Below are positions 59,912 through 64,000 of a stretch of 64,000 nucleotides of DNA, one piece after another. Within the stretch, counting starts at the first letter, position 1, and each line of letters opens with the position of its first letter. Both the position numbers and the translations under genes were made by a program. The notes under the pieces were generated by a model. It had not been told where the DNA came from. It ran no database searches and saw only the letters and a list, made by a program, of their open reading frames with translations. Source of the stretch: Vallitalea sp. (GTDB lineage Bacteria > Bacillota > Clostridia > Lachnospirales > Vallitaleaceae). The stretch lies in assembly GCA_025210235.1 (NCBI GenBank), contig JAOASG010000003.1, positions 24,467 to 88,466 on the forward strand, in the 5' to 3' direction.

Positions 59912-60394
59912 AATAATAATCCCCTTTATATTAATAATCTCAATTTTTTCCTTAAAACATATTATGTCAGTAATTATGCAAGTATTTTTCTCATTATAAA
60001 CATTTCCCTAGCATAACAAGAACTTTCCCTTCTATTACTTTATTAACATTAAAATTAGTTATAATAGGCTATTGAATAATCATATTATAACATTTTATAC
60101 AAGATATGAAAAGTTAAGAAATTAATTACTATCCTTATTTGCAAGATAAATAATTCTAATATTACTTTTTTGTAATATATAGTCTAATGTATTATTAAAC
60201 TCATAAATATATGGGAAGTTTTTTATAAGTACCAGGGGAATTAGGATTATAAAACTTTTACAATATATAACAGATTGAATATATAGAAATCATAAAAATA
60301 GATATGGCAATAGATACCATAATGACCCATTTTATGATAATCAATTATCATTGATAAGATGTACTATTTATATTTAATATAACCTATAAATTTA
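59912..60394. other. AT-rich intergenic region with Fur-box-like palindrome
   Basis: No gene is seen in this ~480-bp gap. At 60335-60350 the perfect inverted repeat TGATAAT-CA-ATTATCA resembles a Fur/PerR-type operator, with one more central base than the 7-1-7 Fur consensus. No iron-related gene is adjacent. Confidence 0.4.
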
Positions 60395-60425
60395 AAAGCC
60401 GATAAACATTAAGAATATCGGCTTT
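60395..60425 (-). terminator. Terminator of the rpsF-ssb-rpsR operon
   Basis: AAAGCCGATA (60395-60404) and TATCGGCTTT (60416-60425) form a 10-bp perfect stem about 42 nt after the rpsR stop codon, followed by T-rich sequence on the minus strand. Confidence 0.8.
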
Positions 60426-60467
60426 CACTATAATTATCTGAGTAATCTCAGAACCATAATTTATATC

Positions 60468-60704
60468 TTAATCAAGTGTATAAGGCATTAATGCAATATG
60501 TCTTGATTGTTTAATTGCGATTGTTAAAGCTCTTTGATGTTTAGCACAATTTCCAGTAATTCTTCTTGGAAGAATTTTTCCTCTTTCAGAAACATATCTT
60601 CTTAATTTATTTACATCTTTGTAATCAATAGTTGCTTTTTTATCCGCACAAAAAATACAAATACGTTTTTTTCTTCTTCCGCCTCTTCTTTTTTGGAAAG
60701 CCAT
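60468..60704 (-). CDS. rpsR: 30S ribosomal protein S18
   Basis: The 78-aa protein has the S18 core [50 protein letters not shown] and an N-terminal CIFC pair, so it belongs to the Cys-containing (zinc-type) form. An AAGGAGG site precedes the ATG. Last gene of the S6-SSB-S18 operon. Confidence 0.97.
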   Translation of the reverse strand: MAFQKRRGGRRKKRICIFCADKKATIDYKDVNKLRRYVSERGKILPRRITGNCAKHQRALTIAIKQSRHIALMPYTLD

Positions 60705-60765
60705 TATTCTACCTCCTTTTCAAAAATCATATTAAGTAATTGTAATTACCTAACAAATAATATAT

Positions 60766-61203
60766 CTAAAATGGTAAATCATCGTCGAAACTCTCGTCTA
60801 TTGGGACAAATCCATCTGTATTATTATTTTCTGGTGCAGGAACATGTACTTGTGGTTCCATAGCCATTCTCTTTTCAAATGAAGTCTTACTCTCTGCAAA
60901 ATGTTGTTCTTCAGCAATAACTTCCGTCATCCATTTTCTTGTGCCATTAGCATCATCGTAAGATCTTACTTGAAGTCTACCAACAATACAAACTTGTTGT
61001 CCTTTTTTAAAATATTTTTCAGCGAATTCGCCTGATTTTCCAAAGGATACAATATTGATAAAGTCAGCGTCAGGTTCTCCTTCACGCTTAAAACGTCTAT
61101 TAACTGCTAATGTATATCTAGCAATTGCAAGAGGTTGTGCACTCTGTGAATACCTCACTTCTGGATCCTTTGTTAATCTCCCCATTAAAATAACTTTATT
61201 CAT
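60766..61203 (-). CDS. ssb: Single-stranded DNA-binding protein
   Basis: The 145-aa protein has the OB-fold (MNKVILMGRLTKDPEVRYSQ, YTLAVNRRFKREGEPDADFINIVSFGKSGEFAEKYFKKGQQVCIVGRLQVRSY) and the acidic C-terminal tip DDDLPF that binds partner proteins. It lies between rpsF and rpsR, the usual low-GC order. Confidence 0.96.
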   Translation of the reverse strand: MNKVILMGRLTKDPEVRYSQSAQPLAIARYTLAVNRRFKREGEPDADFINIVSFGKSGEFAEKYFKKGQQVCIVGRLQVRSYDDANGTRKWMTEVIAEEQHFAESKTSFEKRMAMEPQVHVPAPENNNTDGFVPIDESFDDDLPF

Positions 61204-61224
61204 ACCTTTACCCCCTCAAAAATA

Positions 61225-61512
61225 TTAATCTTCTAATCTTTTAAATAAAAATCTTAAGACTGGTTCCATTATACGAATTCTTTTTTCGATTTCTGCTGGT
61301 GCGTCAGAATTTGATTCAAACTTAATAAAATAGTAGTAACCCTCTTTTACTTTATCAATTTCATAAGCTAGTCTTCTTTTTCCCCAGTCATCAATTTCGC
61401 CGATAGTTCCACCAAATCTTTCGATATAACCTTTGATTTTCTCTAAAGTGGCTTCTTTAACTTCTGTTTCAACTCTTCCATTGATTACAACTGCTAATTC
61501 GTAATTATTCAT
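61225..61512 (-). CDS. rpsF: 30S ribosomal protein S6
   Basis: The 95-aa protein has the S6 fold: MNNYELAVVINGRVE at the start and IDDWGKRRLAYEIDKVKEGYYYFIKFES in the middle. It pairs with S18 in the 30S platform. It is the first gene of its operon with AAGGAGG before the ATG. Confidence 0.96.
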   Translation of the reverse strand: MNNYELAVVINGRVETEVKEATLEKIKGYIERFGGTIGEIDDWGKRRLAYEIDKVKEGYYYFIKFESNSDAPAEIEKRIRIMEPVLRFLFKRLED

Positions 61513-61629
61513 TAATTACACCTCCTTTTGGACTTTGGCCCTCATTAGTTAATAAGAGCAAGGATAATTTCTTCTTAAAAATGTAGTATATATAAAAATA
61601 CTATTTTATATCCTATACTACAATTACAC

Positions 61630-61658
61630 ATGATATCATATATTGTAGAATAATGCAA
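61630..61658 (-). promoter_or_regulatory. Probable promoter of the rpsF operon
   Basis: On the minus strand TTGCAT (complement 61653-61658) and TATCAT (61630-61635) are 17 nt apart, about 120 nt before rpsF. A second weaker pair (TTGTAG/TATTTT) follows. The long leader leaves room for S6:S18 autoregulation, which I could not confirm. Confidence 0.5.
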
Positions 61659-61708
61659 TAATAATTTTTATTCTATTTTTATCTTTTTTTCTTCAAAACA
61701 AAAATATA

Positions 61709-61885
61709 TTATTCTTGTATTTTTTTAATATTTTTTTCTAGCTTTTTTCTAGAAATCATTACTTGATGTCCACAACCAAGGCATTTGATTCTAAAATCAA
61801 TCCCCGTTCTAAGAACTTCCCATTCATGACTTCCACATGGATGCTGCTTTTTTAAATACAATATATTACCTACTTTTATATCCAT
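61709..61885 (-). CDS. DUF951 zinc-ribbon-like protein
   Basis: From the ATG at 61885 (58 aa), with GAGGTG 6 nt before it. The sequence HPCGSHEWEVLRTGIDFRIK followed by CLGCGHQVMISR is the DUF951 pattern, with three Cys and two His that suggest metal binding. Function unknown. The position next to rpsF-ssb-rpsR is common in Clostridia. Confidence 0.85.
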   Translation of the reverse strand: MDIKVGNILYLKKQHPCGSHEWEVLRTGIDFRIKCLGCGHQVMISRKKLEKNIKKIQE

Positions 61886-61989
61886 TATAATCACCTCTTA
61901 ACAAGCTTACTAACAACTATTATAAATCAAAAATGATTAACAGTAAATAAGTTCAGATACAAAAGTAAGAACAATATATAAATTACTTC

Positions 61990-62135
61990 AACTTTCCCAC
62001 CTTTAATTTAATGCAGATAAATTAAACGTTATAGGTTTGGTTTGGAGAATAAATATATAGAAGAAACACCTATATTTTTATTCTCCAAAGCCTTATAATT
62101 AGCTTATCTGCATACAATATTGATGTGGGAAAGTT
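61990..62135. ncRNA. 146-nt nested hairpin element, possible structured RNA or MITE
   Basis: Four sets of complementary arms are nested in order. AACTTTCCCAC/GTGGGAAAGTT (61990-62000, 62125-62135) is outermost, then ATGCAGATAA/TTATCTGCAT (62011-62020, 62104-62113), then TTATAGG/CCTTATAA. Innermost is a 20-bp pair TTTGGAGAATAAATATATAG (62041-62060) with 62070-62089, with one mismatch. No reading frame of note lies inside. It could be transcribed as one long hairpin RNA, or be a short inverted-repeat mobile element. Only one copy is seen in this window. Confidence 0.5.
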
Positions 62136-62234
62136 TAGTAAATAATCTTTACAATAATGCTCACTTATATTAGAATAAATATCTATAGATTTTAATATTA
62201 TATCCTTAAACTTACTTAATTATATAAATTAATT

Positions 62235-62264
62235 TTGGCATATTAAGGAATTTCTTAATATATC
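62235..62264 (+). promoter_or_regulatory. Probable promoter of the EamA transporter gene with spacer palindrome
   Basis: TTGGCA (62235-62240) and ATATAT/TATATC (62258-62264) lie 17-18 nt apart. The spacer is filled by the near-palindrome TATTAAGGAATTTCTTAATA (62241-62260), a place where a regulator could act. Confidence 0.45.
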
Positions 62265-62310
62265 TATATTATTAAATTTATAGAATAAATTAAATTGACG
62301 GTGATTGTAC

Positions 62311-63168
62311 ATGAAAAAAAAAGCAAAATATTTAAACGAGATTTTATTATTAGTAGTAGCAATTATTTGGGGTAGTGGTTTTATTGCATCAAAGATTGCA
62401 CTCAATGCAGGCGCAACTCCTATCTTAATGTTAGTTTTAAGATTTCTAACAGCAAGTGTTATATTAAGTATTGTATTTTATAAGCATTTAAAATTAATTT
62501 CTAAAGAAGATATTTTTGGTGGATTCATTGTAGGCCTTTTTCTTTTCTTAGGATTTATTTTTCAAACAATTGGTATCAAATATACAACACCCTCTAAAAA
62601 TGCATTTTTAACTGGTGTTAATGTTATAATTGTTCCATTTATATGCTGGTTTATTTATAAGAAAAAACCATCTATCAAATCTTTTCTTTCGACATTTATC
62701 TGTTTAATTGGAATTGGCTTATTAACACTTGATACTACAATAGGCTTTAATATTGGAGATTTATTAACACTTATATGTGCAGTTTTTTTTGCTTTACATA
62801 TTGTTTCAAACGGATATTTTAGTAAAAAAATACATCCAATTAATCTTACAATTTTACAGATGTATTTTGCATTTATATTTTCTTTTTTATCATTCTTTTT
62901 ATTTGAAGGTAGTATTAACATACAATTAAATGCAACTGCTATTCTATCAATATTATACTTAGGAATATTCTCAACATCAATTTCATTTTTTATCCAAACA
63001 TATGCTCAAAATAAAGTTCATGCTAATAAAACAGCTTTACTGCTATCTACAGAATCTTTATTTGGCTCTATTTTTTCTGTTATATTATTAGGAGAATTAT
63101 TAACTCCAAAGCTTATATTGGGTTGTATAATTATATTTTTAGCTATTTTAATATCAGAGTTAAACTAA
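62311..63168 (+). CDS. EamA/DMT-family transporter
   Basis: The 285-aa protein has ten predicted membrane helices in two EamA repeats (about 10-140 and 150-285), with AIIWGSGFIASKIAL at the start of repeat 1 and the repeat 2 end LLLSTESLFGSIFSVILLGELLTPKLILGC. These are inner-membrane drug/metabolite exporters; the substrate is unknown. A TTG 6 nt upstream is in frame, but GGTGAT spacing favours the ATG at 62311. Confidence 0.88.
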   Translation: MKKKAKYLNEILLLVVAIIWGSGFIASKIALNAGATPILMLVLRFLTASVILSIVFYKHLKLISKEDIFGGFIVGLFLFLGFIFQTIGIKYTTPSKNAFLTGVNVIIVPFICWFIYKKKPSIKSFLSTFICLIGIGLLTLDTTIGFNIGDLLTLICAVFFALHIVSNGYFSKKIHPINLTILQMYFAFIFSFLSFFLFEGSINIQLNATAILSILYLGIFSTSISFFIQTYAQNKVHANKTALLLSTESLFGSIFSVILLGELLTPKLILGCIIIFLAILISELN

Positions 63169-63262
63169 AGGATTGAAACTCTACTATTATTAAATAGTTT
63201 TTACCCATCTTCTGATCAAGTGAGAATTAAACTATATAAAATAAATAAAAAAAATAATATTG

Positions 63263-63303
63263 AATAAGCTTCTTTAGTAATTACTATGGAAGCTTATTAT
63301 TTT
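63263..63303 (+). terminator. Terminator after EamA gene
   Basis: AATAAGCTTC (63263-63272) and GAAGCTTATT (63289-63298) form a 10-bp perfect stem followed by ATTTTT on the plus strand, about 95 nt after the stop codon. Confidence 0.75.
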
Positions 63304-63408
63304 TGAAGTTTCAAGATTTTTATATATAATATTTATCATTTTCAAAAAAATCTTGGCAATCAGAAAAAATTTCTGCCAAAGAAAGATGATTATATGTTAT
63401 CATAAGTA

Positions 63409-63482
63409 TATAACTCCTTTCGGGTTTTGGTAGATTTGTTTCTTATCAATTCAATTTTACCATAAATCAGTGAGGAGTTATA
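63409..63482. repeat. Imperfect inverted repeat, possible mobile-element relic
   Basis: TATAACTCCT (63409-63418) and AGGAGTTATA (63473-63482) are exact inverted repeats. They extend imperfectly inward (GGGTTTTGGTA versus TACCATAAATC). The rest of the gap 63169-63684 holds no gene. A perfect hairpin GGCGTTT-CGC-AAACGCC lies at 63524-63540. Confidence 0.4.
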
Positions 63483-63684
63483 TTATTTTTAAGAAAAAAT
63501 TATCCCGTATTTATGCAGGTTATGGCGTTTCGCAAACGCCTAATATATAATATGATAAAAAGGATAAACATTAAATAATCTGATTTGAATTTAGTTATTT
63601 AATTTATCATTGGCTATACGTTTTCAATAACACATTAGGGACTTAACCCCTTAAATTATATACCCATGTTGGACACACAAATAA

Positions 63685-63710
63685 AGAATAGCTTAAAAAT
63701 AAGCTATTCT
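63685..63710 (-). terminator. Terminator of the rRNA/tRNA operon
   Basis: AGAATAGCTT (63685-63694) and AAGCTATTCT (63701-63710) form a 10-bp stem downstream of tRNA-fMet on the minus strand, followed by TTTATTTG. Confidence 0.8.
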
Positions 63711-63718
63711 TCTTCAAA

Positions 63719-63792
<74 letters not shown>

Positions 63793-63800
63793 CTATTATA

Positions 63801-63871
63801 AGGCGCCAATCGGATTTGAACCGATGATGAAGGTGTTGCAGACCTCTGCCTTACCACTTGGCTATGGCGCC
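63801..63871 (-). tRNA. tRNA-Cys (GCA)
   Basis: On the minus strand the 71-nt sequence starts GGCGCCATAGCCAAGTGG. It has anticodon GCA in CTGCAAC, the T-arm GGTTCAAATCC, and an acceptor stem GGCGCCA/TGGCGCC. CCA is not encoded. It lies 8 nt upstream of tRNA-fMet in the same transcript. Confidence 0.95.
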
Positions 63872-63914
63872 ATAATTTATTATATGCATAAAAAAATAAT
63901 TTTGTCAATAACAA

Positions 63915-64000
63915 AATCGGCAGCCATCTACTCTCCCAAGTCGTCTCCAACTAAGTACCATCGACCGTTTATGTCTTAACCATCGTGTTCGGTATGTGAA
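63915..64000 (-). rRNA. rrf: 5S rRNA, 3' portion (5' end outside window)
   Basis: The reverse complement reads CCGAACACGATGGTTAAGAC, then GGTCGATGGTACT and GGGAGAGTAGATGGCTGCCGA, the conserved 3' two-thirds of bacterial 5S rRNA. The 5' part lies beyond the right edge. Followed by tRNA-Cys and tRNA-fMet, it marks the end of an rRNA operon. Confidence 0.92.

Noticed and set aside
61513..61580. S6:S18-binding leader motif before rpsF
   Set aside because: The leader is long enough and partly paired, but I could not see the conserved motif clearly enough to call it.

Overview
The window is AT-rich DNA from a spore-forming, low-GC Gram-positive bacterium, most likely a member of the Clostridia. 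A Lachnospirales/Vallitalea-like host is only a guess from gene style. Spore-former markers are BofA, YaaL, CwlD, a YwmB-like protein and a GH18 spore-type hydrolase. Low-GC markers are the order sua5-ywlE-rpiB-comEB-tagO-mnaA-atp and the block DUF951-rpsF-ssb-rpsR-(MazG-like)-yybS-gdpP-rplI-dnaB. Most genes lie on the minus strand.

Layout, left to right. 1-6.4 kb: a truncated secreted protein, a small basic protein, an amidase-fold protein that has lost its catalytic residues, and a heterodimeric ABC exporter pair (BmrC/BmrD type). The exporter pair sits behind a 33-codon leader peptide and a two-hairpin transcription attenuator. 6.5-8.3 kb: PrsA foldase and a universal-stress protein. 8.8-11.7 kb (plus strand): a GT-C glycosyltransferase with a GtrA flippase and a GtrB polyprenyl-phosphate glycosyltransferase. 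11.9-14.1 kb: small unknown or sporulation-like genes, YwmB, and a sensor-kinase remnant of foreign composition. 14.2-24.7 kb: one SLH protein and two giant fibronectin-III/SLH-like surface proteins behind a palindromic promoter. 24.9-32.7 kb: a complete F-type ATP synthase operon with two different rotor subunits. One is a fused double-hairpin c subunit with one dead ion site, which predicts a Na+-coupled hybrid rotor of the Acetobacterium woodii type. 32.8-38.3 kb: envelope sugar and housekeeping genes (mnaA, tagO, comEB, rpiB, ywlE, sua5), interrupted by a stand-alone ACT-domain protein on the plus strand. 38.4-44.7 kb: CPBP protease, CwlD, GH18 hydrolase, DUF5317, an HD-GYP phosphodiesterase and a 25-codon peptide gene between inverted repeats. 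44.9-53.1 kb: a Gram-positive Tad/Flp pilus locus with TadV, TadZ, TadA, TadB, TadC, a Flp pilin too short for routine gene calling, and an FHA protein. 53.6-61.9 kb: bofA, yaaL, dnaB, rplI, gdpP, yybS, MazG-like, rpsR, ssb, rpsF and DUF951. 62-64 kb: a 146-nt nested hairpin, an EamA transporter, then tRNA-fMet, tRNA-Cys and the 3' part of a 5S rRNA, which is the end of an rRNA operon entering from the right.

Several non-coding repeats run through the window. Family A is a nested palindrome (4 copies or remnants). Family B is a roughly 100-110 bp element with 14-bp terminal inverted repeats (3 full-length copies and several remnants, including one inside the ATP synthase operon and one inside the exporter leader). 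The observations most worth follow-up are the BmrB-like attenuator, the hybrid c-ring genes, the pseudo-amidase, the long nested hairpin near 62 kb, and the tiny peptide gene flanked by inverted repeats.
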